Numbered from the stretch's first letter, positions 41,913 to 52,239 are shown. The stretch is DNA of 57,447 bases from Neelides folsomi (GCA_034687125.1 JAQGBZ010000381.1:1-57447); one strand, 5' to 3'. The notes: generated from the letters alone by a model not told the origin. Program-made: numbers and translations.

Positions 41913-42484
41913 ATGAACAAAAAGTTTTCAAAAAATACTTTTTTTATTCTTCAATCAATTGGTAAATAAAATAACCAACAAATAAATAAATGTGAGAATG
42001 AATTGCTAATAAAGTTTTAATATTTAATATTTTTTATATGTAGATTTTATGTTAATTCGAAGTGAAGAAATGCTAGACGAAGATACTTTTGCTAGTTTAA
42101 ACGCGGGGATTAATAAAAGGAGTCCCAGCTTAGGTGGTGAATATCAACACTATTGATAAAAACCCGACCTTTGTTGAATTTGACCCGAATATGGGCTGGG
42201 CTCGATTCCAAAAGGACGACGATAAAATTTGTAACTTTGAGAGCGAATGTAAAGGCATTGGTGGCCCGGATTGTCCATCAAAGTGCAAAGCATGTTCAGA
42301 AAAATGTCGAGTTGCCCAATGTCCAGAAGGAGAAAAATGTGGGAGCGATTGTTGTTCAAGTAGTAAAGATCAATGTCCTTCGAAGTGCGATTGGATCACT
42401 TCATGTGTTGCTGATAATTTTTATATATATTTTATTATATTTACTATAATTATTTTGCCTTTTTATCAAAAAAATACAATTTAA
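41913..42484 (+). CDS. Possible Cys-rich membrane-anchored protein, frame uncertain
   Basis: Exon 1 would be 41913-41961 (MNKKFSKNTFFILQSI), with a good GTAAAT donor. A downstream block, 42134-42484, has a long open frame. It starts VNINTIDKNPTFVEF, continues with about 14 cysteines (CPSKCKACSEKC, CGSDCCSSSKDQCPSKC) and ends in a hydrophobic segment (YFIIFTIIILPFY). The part between, 42046-42133, reads open from exon 1 (FMLIRSEEMLDEDTF) but in another frame, and hits a stop at about 42155. No GT-AG choice I could find joins the two frames. Either an exon is missing from this model or a one-base frameshift has broken the gene. The pattern of a Cys-rich head with a C-terminal anchor is clear; the family is unknown. 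Confidence 0.4.
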
Positions 42485-42496
42485 AATTATTTTTAA

Positions 42497-42652
<156 letters not shown>

Positions 42653-43116
42653 TCTGATATGACCTACATATGACCTATGAAATTTTGAAGGGAGTTAAAG
42701 TCAATTTGATTAAAAACCGCTTTCCCGAGAAACATTTTTTGCACCTCATTGCACATCGGTTTATGATTATGAAGTTAAGCGATCAGAATCGTTTAAATAT
42801 TTAACATTATTTGCTAGTCTATTTAGAGGGATATATTTAGGGCATTGCTGTCTTTTAAATCCATAAAATATATGACCTAAAAAGGTTTAATGAAAAAAAG
42901 AACTAATTTTTTTTACTTTAATTAATATTTTTATTATAGTTGCAAAACTGTAAATACTTTGGTCCACAATGGAATTTAATTGACGTTGACATTGAGTTAT
43001 GCTTTTAATAAAAAATATAATATTTACACTGGCATTAAATAATAAAAAATAGTAAGGTGTACTTACATTGCATAAGGTCCTTAGCTATATCATATATTTT
43101 AATAATCAAATATTAA
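42653..43116. other. Intergenic, no gene seen
   Basis: AT-rich sequence between the cathepsin remnant and the end of the SMYD-like gene. Confidence 0.5.
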
Positions 43117-44259
43117 TTATATCTTGAGAATGTCACTTGTTTCATTTTTGCACCTGTTGCACTCGCAGTTAAAGAAATATTTCTTTAGAAAACTTTGTCT
43201 CTCTTCCCTCGAGTCGTTGATTCCAACATAAGAGATTGTGCATTCCTCATCCTGTTTGATGTCTCGTCTGGCCATAAAAATGGCCGTTTTATTCGTCTTC
43301 CCCCTTTTCACATTGGGATCACAGTTATGGTTGAAGTAAGTCGCACGTGGGATGATTTCATACCCAAGAAGTTCAACGTCATCAAAATCGTTTTCATCGT
43401 CCGTTTCTTCCCAAATCCCAAAACTGTTCCCCATTTCACGAAAAATGACGTCCCGAACCAATGTTGAATCTCGACCCAAAAGGACATTGGATTTCTCTTC
43501 AAAAATACTCCTTAAGAATTTGTACATGTAAACGTAATTTAAAAACGTATCAATTTCCATTTCGTCCCTCAATCTCTTTTTATCTTGAAGGTAAAGCAAT
43601 TCGTTGTATTGCATTTTCATTATCGAGGTAAAATTCTCTTCTTGGTCAAATTCATTCGAGGATTTGTCAGCTCCATTTAATTCACAGGAAGATGAATTAT
43701 CGGCCTTTAATTCAATTTCATCCTTGCGGCGGGATAAAGTAGCTAAAATAAATCGCATGAGATTTCTTTCGAGAAGTGAAGGAAAATAACAATTGACATT
43801 AAAATCCAGAACATTATTGTCAAATAACTCAACAAGTGAACCAGGGGCGAGATCTTTAGCAAATTCGATATTTTTCCAATGTCCCTTCTCAAATCGGCTG
43901 TAAAGATTTTCGAAATTCGGCAAGGCCTTCAATTTGTTCAAGGCGTCTTCGAGGCTTTGCAAGTTTTCACACGTTAATTTCGAATGATATTGAATTTCGT
44001 CCAAATCTCTGCAATTTTTTGAGCAATATCTGACCGAGCGGCATTTCCCGGATGAACACATGGTAGAGAGTTTGTTTCGATTATTGAAGAATCTGCAGAA
44101 TCCGCAAACATTCCCTCGCCAGCCTTCCATGATGGTTGAAGAATAGGGAAGAGCCTCGAATAGAACTTCGCCATTATTGATGTCTCTTTTGGCAAAAAGC
44201 CCTCGGCCGGAGTGAGGTGTGTCGCGAATTTCAACTGGCCAATTTGATTCAGGTCGCAT
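43117..44259 (-). CDS. SMYD-type SET and MYND domain protein
   Basis: One coding exon of 380 residues; the ATG lies one base after a TTTCAG acceptor, so a leader intron is likely. The N-terminal SET part (IRDTPHSGRGLFAKRDINNGEVL) is split by a MYND-like zinc finger (CGFCRFFNNRNKLSTMC, then CRSVRYCSKNCRD and H-x3-C). The SET core follows: ATYFNHNCDPN and EECTISYVGI. A post-SET cysteine cluster reads FNCECNRCKNE. It should methylate lysines on histones or cytosolic proteins using S-adenosylmethionine. The long linker between MYND and the SET core holds an acidic insert. It is shorter than vertebrate SMYD1-3 and lacks a clear TPR-like C-terminal domain, closer to SMYD5 or insect SMYD-A types. 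Confidence 0.9.
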   Translation of the reverse strand: MRPESNWPVEIRDTPHSGRGLFAKRDINNGEVLFEALPYSSTIMEGWRGNVCGFCRFFNNRNKLSTMCSSGKCRSVRYCSKNCRDLDEIQYHSKLTCENLQSLEDALNKLKALPNFENLYSRFEKGHWKNIEFAKDLAPGSLVELFDNNVLDFNVNCYFPSLLERNLMRFILATLSRRKDEIELKADNSSSCELNGADKSSNEFDQEENFTSIMKMQYNELLYLQDKKRLRDEMEIDTFLNYVYMYKFLRSIFEEKSNVLLGRDSTLVRDVIFREMGNSFGIWEETDDENDFDDVELLGYEIIPRATYFNHNCDPNVKRGKTNKTAIFMARRDIKQDEECTISYVGINDSREERQSFLKKYFFNCECNRCKNETSDILKI

Positions 44260-44926
44260 GCTGAAATAAGTAAATAATTTTATAATCCCCCATTTTTTAT
44301 TTATAAAATATGTGTTAAAATAATCAATTTCAGTATATTCAATTAATTAATTAAAATAAACAATTTACTTATTTGCCACTTCAAATTTTAACCAAGTATA
44401 ATTAAAAATTAAATATGAAATATCAGAAATATGGAACTTGTGTTTCGCACAAGAGAGATTTGAGCTGAGGGTGTTTTTAACAATGTGGAGCTCCCATCCA
44501 CCCCTTAAGAGATTTCCAAAGGGGTGACGTTTTGATGCGTCTTGAGCTTAAAAGCATTGGCCCAATATTCAATACACAGAAAAAAGGACGAAAAATGATA
44601 TTTTTGGAATTCCTATCTACGTTTCTCCTAAAATATGTTTAAAACAATAATAACAGTGTAATACACATTTAAAGTATTTTTTGTAAATACATATCGATAA
44701 TTATACAAATATGCTCTTTATGTCTTTATTATTCCATTGCATTGAGGATTTATCACTCACAATCACAATTCAATTACGTTTTATATTTATGTCATGTAAA
44801 TATCAAAATATCTTTAAATTTTTAATTAAAATTAAAATTTTCTTTAAAATAATACATAATAAAACCATCTAACGTGGAGGAGAATTAAATGAAGGTGGTT
44901 TGAAATAATTTTTCCACTGTATTATG
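44260..44926. other. Intergenic, no gene seen
   Basis: Upstream flank of the SMYD-like gene. The block at 44450-44560 is less AT-rich and may be its promoter or first exon. Confidence 0.45.
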
Positions 44927-45103
44927 TTACTTAATTAGATTAAGAACAACGGGACAACAAGTGAATCCCATTTCGCAGGAAAGCCCACAGTAGTTATTGC
45001 AAGGAAGGTTAGTGTCTTGAGTTTCTGCAGGACATCTCGAATTCTTGGTCGCTTCACCCAAATAATTCCCAACATAGCTATGTAAATGCCTGTGCATAGG
45101 CAT
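44927..45103 (-). CDS. Small Cys-rich protein, paralog of the gene at 45834
   Basis: A short frame of 58 residues. Its C-terminal half, CPAETQDTNLPCNNYCGLSC followed by EMGFTCCP, matches the neighbour's NDLPCNNYCGLICENELIYC. This similarity is the main reason to call it. The start is uncertain: the exon has an acceptor (TTTTTAG) before 45119 and a stop just above the ATG in this frame, so an upstream exon in another phase may supply the true N-terminus and signal peptide. The codon frame above PCNNYCG is therefore less sure. It is probably a secreted disulfide-rich peptide, possibly a partial copy. Confidence 0.42.
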   Translation of the reverse strand: MPMHRHLHSYVGNYLGEATKNSRCPAETQDTNLPCNNYCGLSCEMGFTCCPVVLNLIK

Positions 45104-45833
45104 TTACAAATAGAACCTAAAAATACAGTTATATACCAGTATTAATATCTCTTTATTTATGTTGGATTTACGCTTTTTAAATTATTAAAATTAAAAAAAA
45201 CAATTAGAATAATTTTCTTATGTGAGGTTTAAAATTTTATTTACCCCAAATTGATAGTATTGTTTAAAAGTAATTTAGCTTTGATACGCATGATGGTTGA
45301 AAGAAATGTATGTTAATTTTATGTTAGTCTAGAAGTTTATTCGGACAAATTATTTATTAGATTGCCAACTTGGTCATTTATTTACTAAAACATTAATTGA
45401 CTCACGTTTAAACTTTCGATTTTTATTAATATGTAAATATCTGTAAACTTTAAGTACATAAAATGATATAGGTATTACATACATAAATGATAAACCGTTG
45501 AAAATATTATAAAAGGGAATTAAATTAAATACGGATAATACTAATAATATTTATTATTTGTCTAATATTAGATAAAATTTTTGTTGAAATTGTAATTAAC
45601 ATATTAAGACTGATGGAAATGGAAATTCACATGAACAAAGTCTAATAAGTAACCTCAAAAAAATTTTAAGGTATAAATATAATAAAGCTTTTAGACGTAT
45701 TAAATAAATATTAAAATGAAATTATTTAATATTCATATGTAATGATAACACAAAGAAAGAAATTTTTTATTCAATTTCGAAATGAATGTGAAATCGAATA
45801 ATCCAAATTGTCAAATAAAATTGTATTAAAATC
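45104..45833. other. Intergenic with one copy of a dispersed repeat
   Basis: AT-rich. The segment 45211-45279 is shared with 48381-48449 (see the repeat entries). No exon recognised. Confidence 0.5.
45211..45279 (+). repeat. Dispersed repeat, copy 1
   Basis: About 69 bp, with the core AAAATTTTATTTACCCCAAA, matches 48381-48449 with a few substitutions and small gaps. Both copies are in the same orientation. The element type is unknown. Confidence 0.75.
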
Positions 45834-46371
45834 TCATTGACCCGGTTTAGATGCATCTTTGACCCCGTAATAACAATAAGGGCAAAAAATTTTCACCGGT
45901 GCAGTTAGAAAGTACCTTTCTCCACATTTCGGTTCGCAATCTTTAGGACATTGCTTTTTCATTTCCTGGATCAGTTCCGAGTGGCGGTTTGGGTGATGGT
46001 TGAGTTGGAGATGGAGGTGAACCGAAAACTCTCTTTTTCTTCTTCCCTGACCTGGTGGTGGTGATGAAGGAGCAGACATAGTCGAAACAGAGCCAGGTCC
46101 TCCAGGAGGTTTTGGACATACGGGCTTTGAAGTCTGCCGTTTAAATATCGAATGTAAAGGACACAAACATTGGGAGCTGTACTCGACGGCACAATAAATC
46201 AATTCGTTTTCACAAATTAGCCCACAATAATTATTGCACGGAAGATCGTTGTTTAAGTTGTTTAAAAGTCTCAGGGGGTTTGGTAAGTTCTGGAAAGAAA
46301 AGAAAACCAACGAGTTTTGCTTTATAAGCCGTTCCCAAAATGACTGATAAAATTAACCAAAAGGCAGCCAT
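45834..46371 (-). CDS. Secreted Cys- and Pro-rich protein
   Basis: Two exons. The first starts MAAFWLILSVILGTAYKAKL, a clear signal peptide. The second, 46289-45834, has the polypyrimidine acceptor TTTTCTTTCCAG. Two donors keep the frame: one leaves a 55-nt intron (46290-46344) but cuts the signal peptide, the other preserves it but needs a 22-nt intron. The product is about 160-171 residues. It has a Cys cluster NDLPCNNYCGLIC, then SSQCLCPLH, a Pro/Gly/Ser stretch (KPPGGPGSVS, SAPSSPPPGQGRRKR) and a second cluster QCPKDCEPKC with CPYCYYG. Between RRKR and QCPKD the +1 frame reads as a Pro-rich linker (PPSPTQPSPKPPL), which suggests compensating indels. A disulfide-rich extracellular peptide is likely; the family is not recognised. 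Confidence 0.55.
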
Positions 46372-47492
46372 GTTTCTTATTACATCACCTTTCAATTCCT
46401 CAATGAGCTAAATAAGAAATTAAAATGCTTAGCTGGAAAAGGAATTAAATTAAAATTACTTAATAAAGCCATGAATAAAATTAGAATTATTAACGAAGAA
46501 CCAAGTGATATCCAAACAAGGAGGGAAATTGGTTTGATTAAGGCTATATAACCTTATTCAAACCATCTTGATATAATACCTACATTCATACAAAATTCAT
46601 AGATATTCTTCAAAATTCATTTCATCTCTATTATACCTAGTCCTTAACTACCTATTACCTAATTAATCCCAATCATAAATAGAAGGAATATACATAATTT
46701 ATTAAGTAATAAAAAGAAAGCCCTTAAGCCCAAAGCCCATACTTTGTCGGTCAATAAGAAGGATTAGCATGGAGCTATGGAAGGACGTGAGATGCAAACG
46801 GGCAGTTTGCATTCGGAGCGACAATTAGCATCGAGGAGCCCGGTCATATACATTGTCGCTGCCTCCTCATTGTCACCCACCACCTCCCGAGTCTTCCTTC
46901 ATCCTGGATTCCTGCAGAAGCCTCACTCGAGTTTCAGGAGTCAAAGGAACACCAACCTTAGGAGAGACTCAGTTCAACATGCACAGACCTTCACTGAATA
47001 AATGTAGAAGGACCATGTTATTGTTGTAAACCTCTGCCTCTTCATTCCCATCAAAGAGCATCCGAACTCGTACCTGAAGTCATGAGAGAAGCATAGGAAA
47101 GTAGGGAAATACATAACTTGCAACTATTCAAGAACACTTCCACTCGGTGGCTATTCCATACACGGCTGCCCCGAGGGCAGCCACATATAAAAAGTAATGG
47201 AAGTTCATGGCATAGAAAGACACCACATAAGGTACAAGGAATAGAACATCAGAAATAGTCCACAATATAAAACAACGAGGTTTGAATTTGATGACCAAGA
47301 TGACCCTCTTACTATGTTATGAGGTAAATCAAAAAAAATTTTTTTTTGCGTAAATTATTGAATTTATTAATCAGTAGTCAATTAATAAAAAAAATCTTTT
47401 AAAAAACTAGAAAAACTATGACAATACAAAATCTTTTACCTTGCATATAAATTTATGTAAATTTTTTACATCATAAAGATGTTATTTTATAG
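46372..47492. other. Noncoding stretch with a GC-richer block
   Basis: 46700-47300 has clearly less A+T than its flanks and holds a perfect hairpin at 47164-47182, but no protein family could be read in any frame. It could be a transposon remnant, a noncoding RNA or a 5' leader for the GPCR exons that follow. Confidence 0.45.
47164..47182. repeat. GC-rich hairpin
   Basis: GGCTGCCC and GGGCAGCC form a perfect 8-bp stem around a CGA loop. It lies inside the GC-richer noncoding block. Confidence 0.8.
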
Positions 47493-47813
47493 AAATGGAA
47501 TTTTGTGAATGGAAAAGACGATGAAGCTTTAGCTTACAATTTCCTTCTTCTCTCCATCCAATATTTCTTCCCAGTTTCTCTTCTTATTTTCATGTACACG
47601 CGAATGGTTCAAAGAGTGAATCTTCCTGGAACTCCACAAGTCGAAATGACGAAAAAGACGAAAAGGGTATTTTAAATGCATTATCATACATTTCCATTTT
47701 CATCTTGACATCTTAGAAGAATATAAAATTAAAATTGATACTACTTTTATGAAGATTTTTAATTTATACAATTTTAGATGATTTGGATGGCTCTCATTGT
47801 TACTCTCATTTAT
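47493..47813 (+). pseudogene. Orphan rhodopsin-family GPCR exons (TM5 to start of TM6)
   Basis: Two exons in one frame, 47493-47666 and 47778-47813. The first begins in extracellular loop 2 (KWNFVNGKDDEALAYN), then has a TM5 typical of peptide receptors (LLLSIQYFFPVSLLIFMYTRM) and intracellular loop 3 ending TKKTKR. The second begins TM6 (MIWMALIVTLIY). Neither TM1-4 nor TM6-7 could be found on either side, so this is a fragment of a neuropeptide-type receptor, or the missing exons lie outside the searched distance. The splice sites look intact, so the break may be recent. Confidence 0.6.
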
Positions 47814-48380
47814 GTAAGAAATTTTCTTTGGTTTCCTTTCCTTTCTTTTTTTTAAAAAAATTAAATCAATTTGCTCAGCACTTCAATAAATTGCTTTTTC
47901 ATTCTATTTTATCTTCACTTAAATTGACATTGCAACTGCAAAAAATGAAATAAAAAGCTAATTAAAACATATTACCACACTATAGTCTCTATTAATAATA
48001 TTTCAATTGGAAATCAAATCATGAAAATTTTGCAAGGTTAAAGTAGCAACATAATTCATCCAAGATTAAAGGAAAACATTTTCACAATACATTTTCTTAT
48101 AATATTCATTAATTTATAAATGCCCATGTATATAAATATATACATAATTTATTTTTCTCATTATATAATTATTGTGCAAATTTCTAATATATCAAAATAT
48201 CAATCGAAAAATTTCTATAATTTATTAATATATTTTTAATTGAAATATTAAAACTTTTAAAATAAAATATGAATATTTTATTTGACATTTACATTTATAT
48301 TATATTATTCATCATAACAAAAATTTGTAAGATAATAATTTGTTTAGACAAGGATTTGTTTACATCTTTATATTATGCGT
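47814..48380. other. Noncoding AT-rich stretch
   Basis: Extremely AT-rich with no exon of the expected remaining GPCR domains (rest of TM6, TM7). Confidence 0.5.
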
Positions 48381-48449
48381 AATTTTCTTATGAGTTTTAA
48401 AATTTTATTTACCCCAAATTGAGAGTATTGTCAATAAAAGTAATTTAGC
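48381..48449 (+). repeat. Dispersed repeat, copy 2
   Basis: Matches 45211-45279 in the same orientation. The short-unit repeat of 48450-48608 follows directly, so this may be one end of an inserted element. Confidence 0.75.
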
Positions 48450-48608
48450 GGCAAATCCAAGTTAGCCGAAGGCCGACGTCCAAGATAGCCGACGTTTTTC
48501 CTTAAGCATTACATGCCCTATCTAATCTCCAAGTTAGCCGAAGATCCGACGTCCAAGCTGGCCGAATAGCCGAATTTTAGACCAGCCGACGTCCAAGATA
48601 CCCGAATT
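48450..48608. repeat. Degenerate short-unit repeat, core TCCAAGnTAGCCGACG
   Basis: Units resembling TCCAAGTTAGCCGA and GTCCAAGATAGCCGACG occur at least five times between 48456 and 48607, with variants such as CTGGCCGA and TACCCGA. The spacing is irregular. The block is much richer in GC than its flanks and abuts the broken carboxypeptidase copy. Confidence 0.8.
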
Positions 48609-49497
48609 TATTTTATTAATAGCGCTAGTGGAGCAGAATATAGTTACATTTAAGGTAGATGTTTCAAATTGCCCTATAGATGTTGCAGAATTCTTTGAGT
48701 TTGAATTTCCAGTTGAAATGGCAATCATTTCGACAGGGATCCCTTCAGTCGTTGTTCCAATGATTTCCAAGCTGACAATGTCCTTATGATTTTGAGAAAT
48801 TAATATAAGCCACTCGTAAATCTAAATGGAATGAAAACATATCAAGCTAATAATATCATTGATTAAACTTTATTTATATAGAATTAACAAAGTCAAAGGA
48901 GAATGAATAGGTAAAAGCATATTAGTATAGGTATGTAGGTATCGTATTTAGAATTTACACTTTGGAATCTTTGATATGAATCCCAATTCATCCTCCCAAG
49001 TCTATTTCCATTTTCTCTCTTTTCTTTTTCAATCAATCTGGAATAATTCAAACGGTGCCAAATTTGATTTTCTATTTCATATATAATTGAACCTTTCAGC
49101 AAAATTCAGATTTTCAACTGATACTCAAAATTGTTGGCTTTGAGTTCTTTAAGGAAATTGCCACGTTGGCTCTGACTCACGTTGATATCCATAAATTCAT
49201 TCAATTTAGGGTCTGTCCAGAAATCATAATTTCCTAATTGTTGCATGGCCCCAAAATATTCCAATTCTGCAAGGGTGTCAGCTTTGACTGAATATACTTG
49301 ATAACTACAATGCAGCCACGTGGCAAATTACAAAGTCCTTTGTTTTTATCGTATAATTGTGTTGTATTTTGTGATATTGGTAATTTTTAAGATGCAAAGG
49401 AATTTTACCCATCATAGATTTTTACAGTGGAATTTTGAATAGCAAAAGTTGAAGAAACGAAAAATAGACAAATGGAAAAAACTTTAAATTGGCTCAT
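48609..49497 (-). pseudogene. Broken carboxypeptidase (M14) copy
   Basis: Exon 1 (49497-49409) codes a signal peptide, [19 protein letters not shown]. Exon 2 (from 49304) is a good propeptide (GYQVYSVKADTLAELEYF through FMDINVSQSQRGNF), but its frame stops at a TGA at 49108-49106, where the intact paralog reads KIENVGK before a splice. A further block, about 49075-48960, gives the propeptide end and RMNWDSYQRF. Another, up to 48824, gives the start of the catalytic domain (IYEWL, EIIGTTTEGIPVEMIAISTG). The sequence then loses similarity and runs into the short-unit repeat, with no zinc ligands or later exons. It is a truncated, disrupted duplicate of the gene at 49842-52181. Confidence 0.8.
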
Positions 49498-49841
49498 TTT
49501 GATGAGCGTGAATAAGTCATTTATAACTTACTCTAAATAAAGTACAAATAGTTTAAAAATATAATTTCTCAATGTCAATTAAGTTATGAACCCATTTGGC
49601 AATTTACCATGGCTTATTAATTAATCTATATATTCAAATATTGTAACGTCTTAAATAATTTCAATTTTACGGTGTGAATGATGAACGAGAACGTTAAGTT
49701 TGTGACAAAATAAGAATATTTTAATTTTAATAAAGTTTAAAAGTTTACGAATTGAAAATAAAGTTGTTGAATTGTTTTGAAAAAATATAATGAATATTTT
49801 AATTGCAAATTGCAAACAAGTCAATATTTGGCACAATTTAT

Positions 49842-52181
49842 TTAAACCATGGCGGTTCTGAAAACTTCTTGGAAAGCTTCCCAAGCTTCAGTTGCACATG
49901 GAATGATTTGATTGGCTGGGAGAAGGAATCCAAATTGACCTCCATCTCTCAATTCAACGGTGTAAGAATATGGAATGTTGGCACCTGAAAACATTAAGTG
50001 ATTTATGCTTTATCGACAACATTACATACACGAATAAGATAATTAACCTACATTGTTAAATATTATTATTATCATTTAGATGATACGAATTTTATATATT
50101 GATAAATTACCTCCATCAGCTTCCAAAGGTCCTTTGGCCCAATCATCAGATGCACCAGCAGCGGGATCTTTGTATTTACAAAATAATATTAATACAGATA
50201 TCACTAATTTTAACATTTATGTACAGGTACATAAAATAAGTTATTATTTGCTTAATGCATACACGTAATAAATTTAATTGATAAGAAAAATACAAAGTAA
50301 ATCAGCAGAGTTCCCAGCGGTGTATCTCGTTCCATGAACTGATTGAAGTTTAGCAACGGCAAGATTGGCTACACGGAGCTATAAAATGAAAACCGTTATT
50401 TGTTAACTTTAACCTCGATTTCGATTATTAAATAGTTAAACTTAAAACATAAACGATAATTATTGTATTAAATTACAAGTTCGTTGTAATCTCCTGGCTT
50501 TTGGAAATCGTAACCCCAAGGAATAAGCCACCACTGTAATTAAATAATTTAATCCAAATTATTAACTATTTGTATCTAATCATTAGATGTGAAGAATATG
50601 CATATTCAAACTTCTAAATGCCTTACTTGACCATAAGAGTGAACAGAGAAATAAACGGAGAATTGTTTTCCTTCGTTTTGAAGTTTGGTGACTGCATCAC
50701 GAATGGCCATTGTTTCTGGCTCTGAGAAAGCACGTGGTCCTCGGTAAATATCACTGCACTATTTTAAAATTAAAGTTGTAACAATTACATAAAATCATTA
50801 ACTGTTGTTTAAACTTCAAATCTTGATGATTAATTTAAGGTTAATTTTTAAAGTTTTATTATTTTTAATTTTATCTTACGGGGTCATTACTTGTTCCAAG
50901 TCCTCCCCATTTGTATCCCCAGTTCCTGTTGGGGTCAACTCCATAGCAATTTCCGCCAGCATGATTGGAACGGGTTTTACGCCAAAGCCGACTGGTTGTG
51001 TGGCAATGTTCATATCTGATAAAAGATAATAAAAACATTATTTTCTTTTCCACTCCAGTAATCAAAACATGGGATTTACCCTACTTCATTATTTCATTGA
51101 TAAATCATTAGATAAGAAAAATTCGCACCCATCAGGATTTGAAGCAGGAACAATGTAAAAGTCGAATTTGTCCAACAACTCTTCATATTTGTCCTTGTTG
51201 GTGATGAGCTCGTTAATCATCCAAGTGACAGTAGCGGTTGAGATCCACTCACGGGCATGAATTCCTTTTAATTATAATGCAATGGGATTATATTAGTGAA
51301 TTAACTGAAAATTTAATTAATGTTGATGACAAACCTCCTTCGATGAAAATTCCTTTCTTTGATGGGGAAGGTCCTGATGAAATTGTGACCATTTTGATAT
51401 GGCGTCCCTCAGTTGACCTTCCGATGGTTTCGACATGAGCAATGTCAGATTGGTGCACATGTTCCTCAAGCCAAGTAATCAACTAAAATAATTCTAATTT
51501 TAAAATTCCCAATTATTAAATTTATTATCAACTATAATGTTAGATTACAAAATGAACTTATACATCAGCGTGTCTCCTGTAAGAAGTCCAGTCCATTTTG
51601 GGGCTTTGCTGGCTTTGCAATTTGTTGTTCATTTGCTCCTCATGAACCAATCTGAGAATATTTAAAAGATCCATTAAAAATCAAATAATTTAGAGTTTTT
51701 TTAATTACTGCCTTATTCATTTTTTTAAATCATTTAAAAATAATATATTAAAATACAAGTTACTTACTTTCCAACATTTTCAATTTTCACAACATAAACC
51801 AACTCGTTGTCATGAAGGTTCTTGAGGAAAGCGTCTTTTTGTTCGGGGCTCACATTGATGTCAGTATAGCCGTTAATTTTTGGATCAGTCCAAAAATCGT
51901 AAATTCCCTCGTCATGCATTTTCACAATGTGATCGAATTCGGCAGGGTTAGAAGCCGCAACGGAATAAACTTGATATCTAATTATTTAAAAAAAATGTAT
52001 TAAAAACTAAAATATGAGAAAAAACTCAAATTGTTTTATATTTGATTAATAAAATTAATTTTTATATAAAAACCAGTTATTAAATAATTGTTTACCCATG
52101 ATACAAATTATTTCCAATTTCCGCAGCCAAAGCTGAAGAAACGAAGAAAAGGCAAATGGACAAAATGGCAAATTGCCTCAT
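49842..52181 (-). CDS. Zinc carboxypeptidase, B-type (M14A), secreted proenzyme
   Basis: Eleven exons, roughly 52181-52096, 51977-51768, 51651-51564, 51482-51335, 51264-51129, 51015-50880, 50758-50627, 50533-50476, 50378-50294, 50167-50111 and 49984-49842, giving 425 residues. Exon 8 is best read as 57 bases, so its edges are uncertain by one. A signal peptide (about 1-18) and activation propeptide precede the catalytic domain from about MDWTSYRR. Zinc ligands are His180 and Glu183 (HAREW) and His308 (SVHSYGQ). [12 protein letters not shown] binds the substrate carboxylate, and Glu389 in YTVELRD is the catalytic base. Asp367 in GASDDW marks the S1' pocket of B-type enzymes, so it should remove C-terminal Lys or Arg. 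It is probably a gut enzyme, complementing trypsin-like proteases. Flanked by a broken and a partial paralog. Confidence 0.93.
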
Positions 52182-52231
52182 TTTGACGAGTTTCAATTGG
52201 AAGTGAATTGAATTGAACGTCGAACCCTGTC

Positions 52232-52237
52232 TTTATA
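52232..52237 (-). promoter_or_regulatory. TATA box of the carboxypeptidase gene
   Basis: TATAAA on the minus strand, in the context ATTTATAAAGACAGG, lies about 51 bases upstream of the ATG. The same ATTTATAAAG context precedes the fatty acyl-CoA reductase gene. Confidence 0.65.
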
Positions 52238-52239
52238 AA

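Noticed and set aside
46777..47001. Plus-strand frame of 74 residues
   Set aside because: No recognisable motif, no homology to the adjacent GPCR exons, and no matching splice sites.
48450..48608. Considered as a CRISPR array
   Set aside because: The units are degenerate, the spacing is irregular, no unique spacers of constant length exist, and the genome is eukaryotic.
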